From: Oscillospiraceae bacterium
GTDB taxonomy: Bacteria > Bacillota > Clostridia > Oscillospirales > Ruminococcaceae
DNA: 33,166 bases
Reading direction: 5' to 3'
NCBI GenBank assembly: GCA_900768105.1
Contig: CAAGBQ010000043.1
Coordinates: forward strand, 1-33,166
Shown here: one piece after another, positions 14,156 through 21,732 of the stretch
Numbering within the stretch: position 1 is the first letter of the stretch
Layout: the number at the start of each line of letters is the position of its first letter
The notes under the pieces: model-generated
Databases searched by the model: none
What the model was told of the DNA's origin: nothing
The model's input: only the letters and a program-made list of their open reading frames with translations
Made by a program: the position numbers and the translations under genes

Positions 14156-15864
14156 GGCTTTTTATTGACGGAATATCCGTTGAAGCAAAAGAGGGCATGA
14201 CCATTCTTGAAGCTGCAAAGCTTGCAAAAATAAACATACCCACTCTTTGCTACCTTAAAAAAATAAACGAGGTCGGTGCCTGCCGTATTTGTGTTGTAGA
14301 AGTTGAGGGCAGCGACCGCCTTGTTTCCTCCTGCAATACTCCGGTTGAAGAGGGTATGCAGGTGCATACAAACAGTGAAAAGGTCCGTCTTGCAAGAAAG
14401 ACAAACCTTGAGCTTATTCTTTCCGAGCATGATTGTCATTGCCCAACCTGCGTAAGGAACGGCAACTGCAAGCTTCAGACGCTTTCAGCCGAAATGAATG
14501 TGCTTGATATTCCTTTTGAGCACAAACCGGCAAAAAACAGGTGGAAAGCTTCCGATATTCTGCTCCGCAAGGACTCAAAATGCGTTAAATGCCTGCGCTG
14601 CATAAGCGTTTGCGATAAAGTACAGGGGCTTGGAGTATGGGAGCTTCGCGGAAGCGGTGCTCACGCAAATGTGGTTGTTCGCGGCGGTGCAAATTTGAGC
14701 ACGGTGTGTTCTCTTTGCGGTCAGTGTGTCACACATTGTCCGGTGGGTGCTCTTACTGTAAGAGATGACACCGAAAAAGTGTTTGCGGCAATAAATGATC
14801 CGGAAAAAATTGTTGTTGCACAGGTTGCTCCCGCAGTTCGTGCCGCTTGGGGCGAAGGTCTTGGTATTGCTCCGGAAATTGCAACAGAAAAACGCATGGC
14901 AGCGGCAATGCGCGCCATTGGCGCAGACTATGTTTTTGATACAAATTTCAGCGCCGACCTTACAATTATGGAAGAAGGAAACGAGTTTATAGAAAGGCTT
15001 AAAAATCCGGATTCCAATGAATTGCCTATGTTTACATCCTGCTGCCCGGGTTGGGTAAGGTTTGTGAAGATGGAGTATCCGGAGCTTGTTTCTAATCTCT
15101 CCAGTGCGAAAAGCCCTCAACAGATGTTCGGGGCGGTTGCAAAAAGCTATTTTGCAAAAAAAATCGGAGTGGAGCCGGAAAAAATCTTTTGCGTTTCAAT
15201 AATGCCATGTATGGCAAAAAAATACGAATGTGATGTTGATGAGGTAAACGATGCTTCCGCAAAGGATGTTGACGCCGTTATCACGACCCGTGAGTTCGTA
15301 AGGATGCTTAAAGAAAAATATATTGATGTAAGTCAGCTTCCGGAAGAGGAATTTGATTCTCCCTTGGGCGAAAGCAGCGGCGCAGGTGTAATTTTCGGAG
15401 CAACCGGCGGCGTTATGGAAGCTGCGCTTCGTACCGCGTACTGTTTGCTTACAGGCGAAAAGCCGGACGCGGATGCCTTCAAAACAATAAGGGGAGAAAG
15501 CGGTTGGCGTGATGCCGCCGTTGAAGTGAACGGAAAAACCGTAAGAATAGCAGCAGCAAGCGGTCTTGGCGAAGCAAGAAAGCTTATTGAGTCGATTAAA
15601 TCCGGTAAAGCGCAGTATGACTTTGTTGAAATTATGGCTTGTCCGGGCGGCTGTGCCGGAGGCGGCGGTCAGCCTATCGCCGATGGCTGTGAGCTTGCAC
15701 TTTCTCGCGGAAAAAAGCTCTATGACATCGACAGAAGCCGCAGCATCCGTTTTTCCCATGAAAACCAAAGCGTAATTACGCTTTACAACGAATTCCTCGA
15801 AAAACCGCTTTCAGAAGAAAGCCATCATCTTCTCCATACAAATCAGGAAAGCTGGAAACTCTGA
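14143..15864 (+). CDS. hydA: [FeFe] hydrogenase, M3-type catalytic subunit
   Basis: This is a 573-residue hydrogenase that reversibly reduces protons to H2. From the GTG start the modules are: an N-terminal 2Fe-2S domain (C36, C47, C50, C64); a His-ligated 4Fe-4S cluster (H96, C100, C103, C109); two 4Fe-4S clusters (C147-C157 and C189-C199); and the H-cluster domain with TSCCPGW (C300, C301), MPCMAKKYE (C355) and ACPGGCAGGGGQP near 510, then the small-subunit tail. All H-cluster ligands of prototypical enzymes are present. GTG 14143 lies six bases after GGAGG; ATG 14149 is the alternative. It overlaps the preceding flavoprotein gene by 13 nt. No maturation genes (hydEFG) lie in the window. 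Confidence 0.96.
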   Translation: MQMVRLFIDGISVEAKEGMTILEAAKLAKINIPTLCYLKKINEVGACRICVVEVEGSDRLVSSCNTPVEEGMQVHTNSEKVRLARKTNLELILSEHDCHCPTCVRNGNCKLQTLSAEMNVLDIPFEHKPAKNRWKASDILLRKDSKCVKCLRCISVCDKVQGLGVWELRGSGAHANVVVRGGANLSTVCSLCGQCVTHCPVGALTVRDDTEKVFAAINDPEKIVVAQVAPAVRAAWGEGLGIAPEIATEKRMAAAMRAIGADYVFDTNFSADLTIMEEGNEFIERLKNPDSNELPMFTSCCPGWVRFVKMEYPELVSNLSSAKSPQQMFGAVAKSYFAKKIGVEPEKIFCVSIMPCMAKKYECDVDEVNDASAKDVDAVITTREFVRMLKEKYIDVSQLPEEEFDSPLGESSGAGVIFGATGGVMEAALRTAYCLLTGEKPDADAFKTIRGESGWRDAAVEVNGKTVRIAAASGLGEARKLIESIKSGKAQYDFVEIMACPGGCAGGGGQPIADGCELALSRGKKLYDIDRSRSIRFSHENQSVITLYNEFLEKPLSEESHHLLHTNQESWKL

Positions 15865-15891
15865 TTTTTGTAATATCTGTTTCTGCGAAAA

Positions 15892-15925
15892 AAATCCCGC
15901 CGCAACTTTTTTGCGGCGGGGTTTT
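15892..15925 (+). terminator. Intrinsic terminator after hydA
   Basis: AAATCCCGCCGCAA (15892-15905) pairs with TTGCGGCGGGGTTT (15911-15924) around CTTTT, ending in a T run. Confidence 0.9.
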
Positions 15926-15953
15926 ATAGTAGGTAGAAAACAAAAATACGCAT

Positions 15954-15992
15954 AAAGAAACAGCCCTTGCTTTTTGCAAAGGCTGTTTCTTT
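15954..15992 (-). terminator. Terminator of the tRNA-fMet gene
   Basis: AAAGAAACAGCC and GGCTGTTTCTTT form a 12-bp stem (15954-15965 with 15981-15992), extended by TTGC/GCAA, immediately downstream of the tRNA on the minus strand. Confidence 0.75.
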
Positions 15993-15994
15993 AG

Positions 15995-16071
<77 letters not shown>

Positions 16072-16096
16072 ATATGCAATTTTCAAGTGCTTAATT

Positions 16097-16125
16097 ATTA
16101 TAGCGCAAATAAAATGAAATTGCAA
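16097..16125 (-). promoter_or_regulatory. Promoter of tRNA-fMet
   Basis: On the minus strand TTGCAA (16120-16125) and TATAAT (16097-16102) are exactly 17 bp apart, 25 bp before the mature tRNA end. Confidence 0.8.
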
Positions 16126-16143
16126 TAGCTATTTTGAAATTTA

Positions 16144-16566
16144 TTAAAAATATTTTTTCATACGGCAATGGGGCTTACCTTCGTCGTATTCGATTTCATC
16201 GTCACAAAGAGAAAAGCCGCTCTTTTCATAAAATCCCACAGCATACTGCTGTGCGTGAAGTTCAACGCACTTTGCACCTTTGGCCTTTGCGACTTTCTCA
16301 AGCTCCGCGAGAATGACCGCTCCGAGGTGCAGCCCGCGGTACTCCTTGAGCACGGCAATTCTTCCGAAAATAAAAGTACCGTCTTCCTTTGCGGGGAAAG
16401 TTCTGCCTGTTCCGGCAAGTTTGCCATCACAATAAACCGTAACATAACAGCAGATGTTATCTTTTTCGTCAAATTCGTTTTCATAACCCTGCTCGTCCAT
16501 AAAAACCGCCTTGCGAACAGCGAAGGAATCCGATTGATTATCTTTCGTCTTTATTGTTATATCCAT
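16144..16566 (-). CDS. GNAT-family N-acetyltransferase (YjcF/ElaA-like)
   Basis: This 140-residue acetyltransferase uses acetyl-CoA. The N-terminal RKAVFMDEQGYENEFDE block (near residue 16) is typical of the YjcF/ElaA group, and the acetyl-CoA loop YRGLHLGAVIL lies near residue 85, followed by ELHAQQYAVGFYEKSGF. The start ATG 16566 follows AAGGAG by good spacing; an in-frame upstream extension to 16641 lacks an RBS. The substrate is unknown. Confidence 0.85.
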   Translation of the reverse strand: MDITIKTKDNQSDSFAVRKAVFMDEQGYENEFDEKDNICCYVTVYCDGKLAGTGRTFPAKEDGTFIFGRIAVLKEYRGLHLGAVILAELEKVAKAKGAKCVELHAQQYAVGFYEKSGFSLCDDEIEYDEGKPHCRMKKYF

Positions 16567-16594
16567 AGAAGGCTCCTTTATTGAGAATAGGACC

Positions 16595-16623
16595 ATTGTA
16601 TATTCTTTCATTTTATATTGCAA
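16595..16623 (-). promoter_or_regulatory. Promoter of the GNAT gene
   Basis: TTGCAA (16618-16623) and TACAAT (16595-16600) on the minus strand are 17 bp apart, about 30 bp before the start codon. Confidence 0.6.
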
Positions 16624-16634
16624 GGCTTTTGTGC

Positions 16635-16663
16635 TTGACAAGCGGCAAAAAATCGAATATGCT
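16635..16663 (+). promoter_or_regulatory. Promoter of nth
   Basis: TTGACA (16635-16640) and TATGCT (16658-16663) are separated by 17 bp, 34 bp before the nth ATG. The -10 box is a weak match. Confidence 0.5.
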
Positions 16664-16696
16664 CATATTATAAGCTTTTTTTAAGGAGGCAATTTT

Positions 16697-17332
16697 ATGG
16701 ATAATAAGGAGCGCGCAGCAAAAGCGGTGGAACTGCTTAAAAAGGAATATCCCGGTGCGGTTTGTTCTCTTGAATACAAAAAGCCGCACGAGCTTTTGAT
16801 TGCAACGCGTCTTGCGGCACAATGTACCGATGCAAGAGTGAATATGGTAACGCCGGTGCTGTTCGGTAAATATCCTACTCTGGAAGCGCTTGCCAAGGCG
16901 GATGAGCAGGATATAAGCGACATTATTCGCTCCTGCGGTTTCTATAAAACAAAATCCCATGATATTTCACAAACCTGCAAAATTCTTGTGCGTGATTATA
17001 ACGGAATTGTGCCGGACAGTATAGAGGAGCTTATAAAGCTGCCGGGTATAGGGAGAAAAACGGCAAACCTTGTTGTTGGCGATGTTTACGGAAAGCCGGC
17101 TGTTGTTTGCGATACACACTGTATACGCATAACCAATCTTCTTGGGCTTACCGATACAAAAGACCCCGCAAAGTGTGAAGCGGAGCTTCGCCTTCTTCTT
17201 GACCCAAAAGAATCCAACGATTTTTGCCACAGGCTTGTTCTTCACGGAAGAGCGGTTTGCATCGCACGCAGGCCACAGTGCGAAAAGTGTGTGCTTAAAG
17301 GAATTTGTGCTTTTGCCCAAGGCGAAAAATAA
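16697..17332 (+). CDS. nth: Endonuclease III (DNA glycosylase/AP lyase)
   Basis: This base-excision repair enzyme removes oxidised pyrimidines and cleaves abasic sites. The 211-residue length is typical. The helix-hairpin-helix LPGIGRKTANLVVG near residue 115 contains the catalytic Lys; the catalytic Asp lies in VCDTHCIRI near 138. The C-terminal 4Fe-4S ligands fit C-x6-C-x2-C-x5-C (CIARRPQCEKCVLKGIC). AAGGAGG precedes the ATG. Confidence 0.95.
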   Translation: MDNKERAAKAVELLKKEYPGAVCSLEYKKPHELLIATRLAAQCTDARVNMVTPVLFGKYPTLEALAKADEQDISDIIRSCGFYKTKSHDISQTCKILVRDYNGIVPDSIEELIKLPGIGRKTANLVVGDVYGKPAVVCDTHCIRITNLLGLTDTKDPAKCEAELRLLLDPKESNDFCHRLVLHGRAVCIARRPQCEKCVLKGICAFAQGEK

Positions 17333-17352
17333 AAAATGTTTACATAATTATA

Positions 17353-17381
17353 TTGAAAAAAGCGTATTTGCACATTATAAT
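17353..17381 (+). promoter_or_regulatory. Promoter of the DUF1858 gene
   Basis: TTGAAA (17353-17358) and TATAAT (17376-17381) are 17 bp apart, 40 bp before the start codon. Confidence 0.7.
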
Positions 17382-17421
17382 ATAAAGATGTAATAAAAAT
17401 AAAGAAAAGAGGAATGTTAAA

Positions 17422-17628
17422 ATGGCTTATCAGGTAAATAAAGATTCTCTTATCGGCGAAGTGCTCGATTACGATAAAGAAACCGCAGAATTTTTCTTTG
17501 AAATGGGTATGCATTGCCTTGGCTGCCCCGCAGCAAGAGGAGAGAGCATTGAGGAAGCATGTGAAGTTCACGGAGTTGACTGCAATGCGATGATTGAAAA
17601 AATCAATAATTATTTCGCAAATAAATAA
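17422..17628 (+). CDS. DUF1858 / hybrid-cluster-protein-associated redox disulfide domain protein
   Basis: A small 68-residue protein of the DUF1858 type. The family motif is a short CxxC near the middle, here MGMHCLGCPAA (C34 and C37), in a helical fold with the typical SIEEACEVHG segment. Members are often found near hybrid cluster (prismane) proteins, but no such gene lies in this window. It has its own promoter and an AGAGGA ribosome binding site. Its function is not established; a redox-active disulfide role is inferred from the family name. Confidence 0.85.
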   Translation: MAYQVNKDSLIGEVLDYDKETAEFFFEMGMHCLGCPAARGESIEEACEVHGVDCNAMIEKINNYFANK

Positions 17629-17649
17629 TTAAGGGATATAAAAGCCGCG

Positions 17650-17685
17650 GCAGCCATGACAAAGTCACGGCTGCTTTAAGTTTGT
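17650..17685 (+). terminator. Weak terminator between the DUF1858 gene and trmK
   Basis: GCAGCCATGAC (17650-17660) pairs with GTCACGGCTGC (17664-17674) with one A-C mismatch; the T tract TTTAAGTTTGTTTG is imperfect, so read-through into trmK is likely. Confidence 0.5.
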
Positions 17686-17708
17686 TTGCGAAAAGGGGAA
17701 ATACAATT

Positions 17709-18419
17709 TTGGAAAAGCTTGATTCACGCCTTGCCGCTGCGGCAGAGTTTGTTGGTTATGGCACGGTTGCCGCAGATATCGGCACCGATCACGGTTATCT
17801 TGTTTGTTGGCTTGTGGAAAACGGTGTATGTCCAAAGGCATATGCAACCGACATTAACGAAAAACCGCTTGAAAGCGCAAAGGCTCTTATTGCGGAAATG
17901 GGTCTTGGCGATAAAATAGAAACACGCCTTACAAACGGTCTTGCAGGGCTTCCGGGTGAGGAAATAGATGAGGTGCTTATCTGTGGGATGGGCGGCGAAA
18001 CAATAATGGGAATCCTTGCTTCTCACGATTGGGTGAAAAGTGAAAGAGTACATCTTGTTTTACAGCCTATGTCAAGGGCGGATGCTCTGCGCCGTTGGCT
18101 TTATGAAAAGGGATGGCGCATTGACGAGGAAAAGGCAGTGGAAACGGAAGGCCACCTTTACACCGTAATGAGTGTTGAGTATACCGGTGACTGTACCGCT
18201 CCGGACGAAATTTTTTGCGCAATAGGAAAGGTTCCGGAATGTGGCGGAGCCGTCGCCGTAAAATATATGCGCCGCCAGGCAGCTATACATAAAAGCGTTG
18301 CGGCAGGGCTTATGCGCTCTCCAAACGGAAAAAGCGCCGCAATGCGCCATACGATCCTTGCGGATATGATTGAGGAACAGGCGGATGAAACGGAGAAAGA
18401 AAATGAGCACGGTAAATGA
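17709..18419 (+). CDS. trmK: tRNA (adenine22-N1)-methyltransferase TrmK
   Basis: TrmK methylates N1 of A22 in tRNA using S-adenosylmethionine. Motif I ADIGTDHGYLVCWL is near residue 22 and ICGMGGETIMGIL near residue 92 is the family signature. The start is TTG 17709 (MEKLDSRLAAAAEF), preceded by AAAAGGGG; an in-frame TTG at 17682 lacks an RBS. The resulting length of about 236 residues suits the family. It overlaps the Nif3-like gene by 17 nt, the classical trmK-nif3 pairing of Firmicutes. Confidence 0.92.
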   Translation: MEKLDSRLAAAAEFVGYGTVAADIGTDHGYLVCWLVENGVCPKAYATDINEKPLESAKALIAEMGLGDKIETRLTNGLAGLPGEEIDEVLICGMGGETIMGILASHDWVKSERVHLVLQPMSRADALRRWLYEKGWRIDEEKAVETEGHLYTVMSVEYTGDCTAPDEIFCAIGKVPECGGAVAVKYMRRQAAIHKSVAAGLMRSPNGKSAAMRHTILADMIEEQADETEKENEHGK

Positions 18420-19167
18420 TTTTTACAATTTCCTTGACGAAATTGCGCCTTTTTCTGCACAGGAAAGCTGGGATAATTCAGGATTCCTTGTAGGCGACGG
18501 CTTCCGCAGAGTAGAAAAAGCAATCGTGGCTCTTGATGCAACGGAGCCGGTGTTGGATGAAGCTTCGCGCAGTGGCGCGCAGCTTATTATAACCCATCAT
18601 CCGGTAATTTTCGGCTCGCTTAAAGAATTTCATCCGGATAGCATTGCTTTTCTTGCTGCGGAACGCGGAATTGCCGTTATCAGCTCGCACACAAGCCTTG
18701 ATGTTGCGGACGATGGAGTTAACGATTGTCTTGCCGCGGCTCTGCGCTTGAAAAATGTGCATAAATGCGAAGATGAGCTTGGACTTTTACGAATAGGCGA
18801 GCTTGAAAATGCGCTCCCTTGTAAAGAATTTATAGAATATGTAGCAGAAAGAATAAATGTCGTGGGAATCAAATACACTCCGACGGAAAAATCAATAAAA
18901 ACGGTTGCGGTTTGCGGCGGAAGCGGAGCGGAATTTTTCCGCGACGCAATGGCCGCCGGAGCAGACGCATTTGTAACCGCAAATATAAAACATAATTTCT
19001 TTATTGACATCCGTAGGGCAGGTTTTTGCGTTCTTGACGCAGGGCACTTTTGCACAGAAAATACTGTTATACGCCCGCTTGCCGAAAGGCTTGCGGAGCA
19101 TTTTCCGGATGTTCAAATCGAAGTTTCAAAAGTATCCTGTGACCCGGCAGAATACTGGGCAAAATAA
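18403..19167 (+). CDS. Nif3-like dinuclear metal center hexameric protein
   Basis: This 254-residue Nif3/YqfO-family protein probably forms a ring with two metal ions per subunit. The motifs WDNSGFLVGD near residue 26, THHPVIFGSLKEF near 62, SSHTSLDVADDGVND near 92 and LDAGHFCTEN near 218 hold the metal-binding His, Asp and Glu residues. The start is ATG 18403 with GGAG upstream, inside the trmK 3' end. The family is often labelled GTP cyclohydrolase I type 2 homolog, but the cellular role remains unclear. Confidence 0.9.
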   Translation: MSTVNDFYNFLDEIAPFSAQESWDNSGFLVGDGFRRVEKAIVALDATEPVLDEASRSGAQLIITHHPVIFGSLKEFHPDSIAFLAAERGIAVISSHTSLDVADDGVNDCLAAALRLKNVHKCEDELGLLRIGELENALPCKEFIEYVAERINVVGIKYTPTEKSIKTVAVCGGSGAEFFRDAMAAGADAFVTANIKHNFFIDIRRAGFCVLDAGHFCTENTVIRPLAERLAEHFPDVQIEVSKVSCDPAEYWAK

Positions 19168-19188
19168 TTCGAAAAGGAGTGAGCACGG

Positions 19189-20943
19189 TTGGCGCTTGAC
19201 GGAATTACTTTGAGCATGCTCAAAAACGAGCTTGCGGAAAATCTTGTTGGCGCAAGGGTTGATAAAATTCATCAACCGTCAAAGGAAGAGCTTATTATGT
19301 CATTACGCTATAACGGCGGAAGCAAAAAGCTGCTTGTATCCGCATCGGCATCCGCGCCGCGGGTGCATTTTACGGAAGCGCCGGTTGATAACCCAAAGGC
19401 TCCTCCGATGTTTTGTATGCTTATGCGTAAATATATAAGCGGTGCAAAGCTAATCGGTATAGAACAATTTGGGCTTGAACGGATTTTGCATTTTTCATTC
19501 AGCACTTATAATGAGCTTGGCGACCCTGTGGTGCTGAAGCTTGCCGTAGAAACCATGGGCCGACACAGCAATATTATCCTTATCGGAAGCGACGGAAAAA
19601 TAATTGATTCCATAAAGCGCGTAACTGCGGATATGTCAAGTGTGCGTCAGGTTATGCCTGGGATGACCTATGTTTTTCCGCCGTCGCAGGATAAAATGAA
19701 TACCCTTGACCTTGACTATATGGCGTTCATTGCAAGGCTGAAGGAGGGAAGGGATATTCCGCTTTCCAAAGCGCTTATGGAGGTTCTGGACGGAGTTTCT
19801 CCGATTGTGTGCCGCGAATTTTCCGAATATGCAACAAAAGGTAACGATACCACTGCCCGCGAGCTTTCCAATGACGAATGTGAAAGCCTTGTTTATATCA
19901 TAGATAAAACAGCAAGTGCAGTTAAAAACGGCGCATGCGCACCGTATATAATCGAGGACGAGAGCGGAAAGCCAATTGATTTTACCTTTATGGAGGTTAA
20001 ACAATATGGAACCACCGCTGTGCCGAAGCTTTGCGAAAGCTTCAGCTCTATGCTGGATAGGTTCTATTCCGAGCGTTCCGGCGCGGACAGGATGAAGCAG
20101 CGTTCCGGAGACCTTTTCCGTTTTGTTATGAACCTTTGCGACAGGCTTTCGCGAAAGCTTGATGTTCAGCGTCAGGAGCTTGCGCGATCCGCAGAGCGTG
20201 ATACTTTGCGGATAAAGGGCGAGCTTATCCATGCAAACCTTCGTAATATCGAAAAGGGAATGACCTCCGTTATTTTGGAAAACTACTACGATAACAATAA
20301 TCCCATTGAAGTGAAGCTTGACCCAAGGCTTTCTCCGAACCAAAATGCACAGCACTATTTCAGCGAATATCGCAAGGCGGATACTGCCGAAAAAATGTTG
20401 AAAAAGTTTATAGAAAAAGGAGAAGCGGAGCTTTCCTATATAGAATCTGTCTTTGACCTGCTCTCCCGTGCAAGAACCGAGGACGAGGTGCTTATGCTGC
20501 GGGAGGAGCTTGCAGAGCAGGGCTATATTAAGCGAAGCCGTCAAAAGAATCAAAAACCGGTAAAGCTTTCTCCGAAAGAGTATGTTTCAACAGATGGCTT
20601 TCGGATTCTTTGCGGGCGCAACAACCTGCAAAACGATAAGCTTACCTTCAAAGATTCACGCAAAAACGATATTTGGCTTCACACTCAAAAAATTCACGGT
20701 TCCCACACCGTTATTGTTACCGAAGGGCGAGAGGTACCAAGTTCCACAATAGAGCAGGCAGCAATCATTGCCGCATATAATTCAAAGGGCAGGGATTCAT
20801 CCCTTGTTCCGGTGGATTATACCGAAATTCGCAATGTAAAGAAGCCTTCCGGCGCGGCACCCGGAAAGGCGGTTTATGAGCATTATAAAACCGCGTATGT
20901 CCGTCCGGCACAATTTGAAAATTATTTTGGAAACCAGCAATAA
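19189..20943 (+). CDS. rqcH: RqcH/NFACT protein, ribosome-associated quality control
   Basis: The 584-residue NFACT protein binds obstructed 50S subunits and recruits tRNA-Ala for C-terminal alanine tailing of stalled peptides; it was formerly called fibronectin-binding protein. The NFACT-N domain starts with MALDGITLSMLKNEL; a central coiled-coil region spans about residues 300-430; NFACT-R with FRILCGRNNLQND and DIWLHTQKIHGSHTVI lies near 475-520. At the position of the D97-R98 pair known to matter in Bacillus subtilis, this protein reads E97-R98. It starts with TTG 19189 after AAGGAG and is followed by a strong terminator. Confidence 0.93.
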   Translation: MALDGITLSMLKNELAENLVGARVDKIHQPSKEELIMSLRYNGGSKKLLVSASASAPRVHFTEAPVDNPKAPPMFCMLMRKYISGAKLIGIEQFGLERILHFSFSTYNELGDPVVLKLAVETMGRHSNIILIGSDGKIIDSIKRVTADMSSVRQVMPGMTYVFPPSQDKMNTLDLDYMAFIARLKEGRDIPLSKALMEVLDGVSPIVCREFSEYATKGNDTTARELSNDECESLVYIIDKTASAVKNGACAPYIIEDESGKPIDFTFMEVKQYGTTAVPKLCESFSSMLDRFYSERSGADRMKQRSGDLFRFVMNLCDRLSRKLDVQRQELARSAERDTLRIKGELIHANLRNIEKGMTSVILENYYDNNNPIEVKLDPRLSPNQNAQHYFSEYRKADTAEKMLKKFIEKGEAELSYIESVFDLLSRARTEDEVLMLREELAEQGYIKRSRQKNQKPVKLSPKEYVSTDGFRILCGRNNLQNDKLTFKDSRKNDIWLHTQKIHGSHTVIVTEGREVPSSTIEQAAIIAAYNSKGRDSSLVPVDYTEIRNVKKPSGAAPGKAVYEHYKTAYVRPAQFENYFGNQQ

Positions 20944-20950
20944 TATCTGT

Positions 20951-20998
20951 GCACAAAAAACCGCTTTGCAATGCAGAGCGGTTTTTTGTGCGCTTTTT
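20951..20998 (+). terminator. Intrinsic terminator after rqcH
   Basis: A 19-bp stem (20951-20969 with 20973-20991, one G-T pair) and a 3-nt loop are followed by CTTTTTT tail bases. Confidence 0.92.
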
Positions 20999-21027
20999 TG
21001 CGTTGCAAAAACGGTAAAATAATTATA

Positions 21028-21056
21028 TTGCAAAAAAACGCGGCATAAGATATACT
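21028..21056 (+). promoter_or_regulatory. Promoter of plsY
   Basis: TTGCAA (21028-21033) and TATACT (21051-21056) are 17 bp apart, about 30 bp before the start codon. Confidence 0.7.
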
Positions 21057-21087
21057 TAATGCGTAAAGGAAAGGGAGGCGATTGTTT

Positions 21088-21696
21088 TTGGAATATGCAA
21101 TAGCGGCAATTATCGGTTATCTTTTGGGGTGTATAAATATGGCATGGCTTATTTCAAAAAGCAAAGGCATTGATATAAAAAGCGTAGGCTCAAATAATGC
21201 GGGCGCCTCTAATGTATTTATCTCCGTAGGAAAACCTCAGGGCGTAGCCGTCGGCGCGTTTGATATACTTAAAGGGTTTTGTGCGGCGGAATTTATATCG
21301 CTTGTTTTTCCGGAAAATGCCGATGCGGCAGTCCTTGCAGGCGCAATGGCTGTAATAGGTCATATCTATCCGTTTTGGATGAAATTTTCCGGAGGAAAGG
21401 GTCTTGCACCGTTTATGGGGCTTGTGCTTTTTGTGGATTGGCGGATTTTTTTGGCTCTTGGTGCAGTTATAATTGCTCTTACGCTTGCTACGGATTTTAT
21501 ATCAATAGGTACTCTTGCCGTTATAACAATAATGCCGGTATATGCGGCGATAGCACGCTTTGACCTTTTCCAAATAATCATTTATGTTATTCTGATGATA
21601 GTTATGTGGTATAAGCATCTGATAAATATAAAGCGAATTGTAAAGGGCGAGGAAATAGGCTTTTTGCGCAAAAATAAAAATAAAATAAATGCATAA
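21088..21696 (+). CDS. plsY: Glycerol-3-phosphate acyltransferase PlsY
   Basis: PlsY transfers the acyl group of acyl-phosphate to glycerol-3-phosphate in the first step of phospholipid synthesis, in the cytoplasmic membrane. About 202 residues with five or more membrane segments. Conserved blocks are GYLLGCINMAWL near residue 12, GSNNAGASNV near 36 (canonical GSGNPGATN), GHIYPFWMKFSGGKGLAP near 92 and MWYKHLINIKRI near 175. The TTG at 21088 is nine bases after GGAGG; TTG 21082 would leave only three bases. Confidence 0.93.
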   Translation: MEYAIAAIIGYLLGCINMAWLISKSKGIDIKSVGSNNAGASNVFISVGKPQGVAVGAFDILKGFCAAEFISLVFPENADAAVLAGAMAVIGHIYPFWMKFSGGKGLAPFMGLVLFVDWRIFLALGAVIIALTLATDFISIGTLAVITIMPVYAAIARFDLFQIIIYVILMIVMWYKHLINIKRIVKGEEIGFLRKNKNKINA

Positions 21697-21730
21697 AAAT
21701 TGCTCCCTGATTATTTTACAGGGAGCAAAA
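21697..21730. terminator. Terminator between plsY and the convergent ylmH-like gene
   Basis: TTGCTCCCTG (21700-21709) pairs with CAGGGAGCAA (21719-21728). The T run is better on the minus strand, after the ylmH-like gene. Confidence 0.8.
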
Positions 21731-21732
21731 TG

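Noticed and set aside
19636..20553. 305-residue minus-strand frame inside rqcH
   Set aside because: Shadow frame with no family resemblance or RBS; the NFACT protein is clear on the plus strand.
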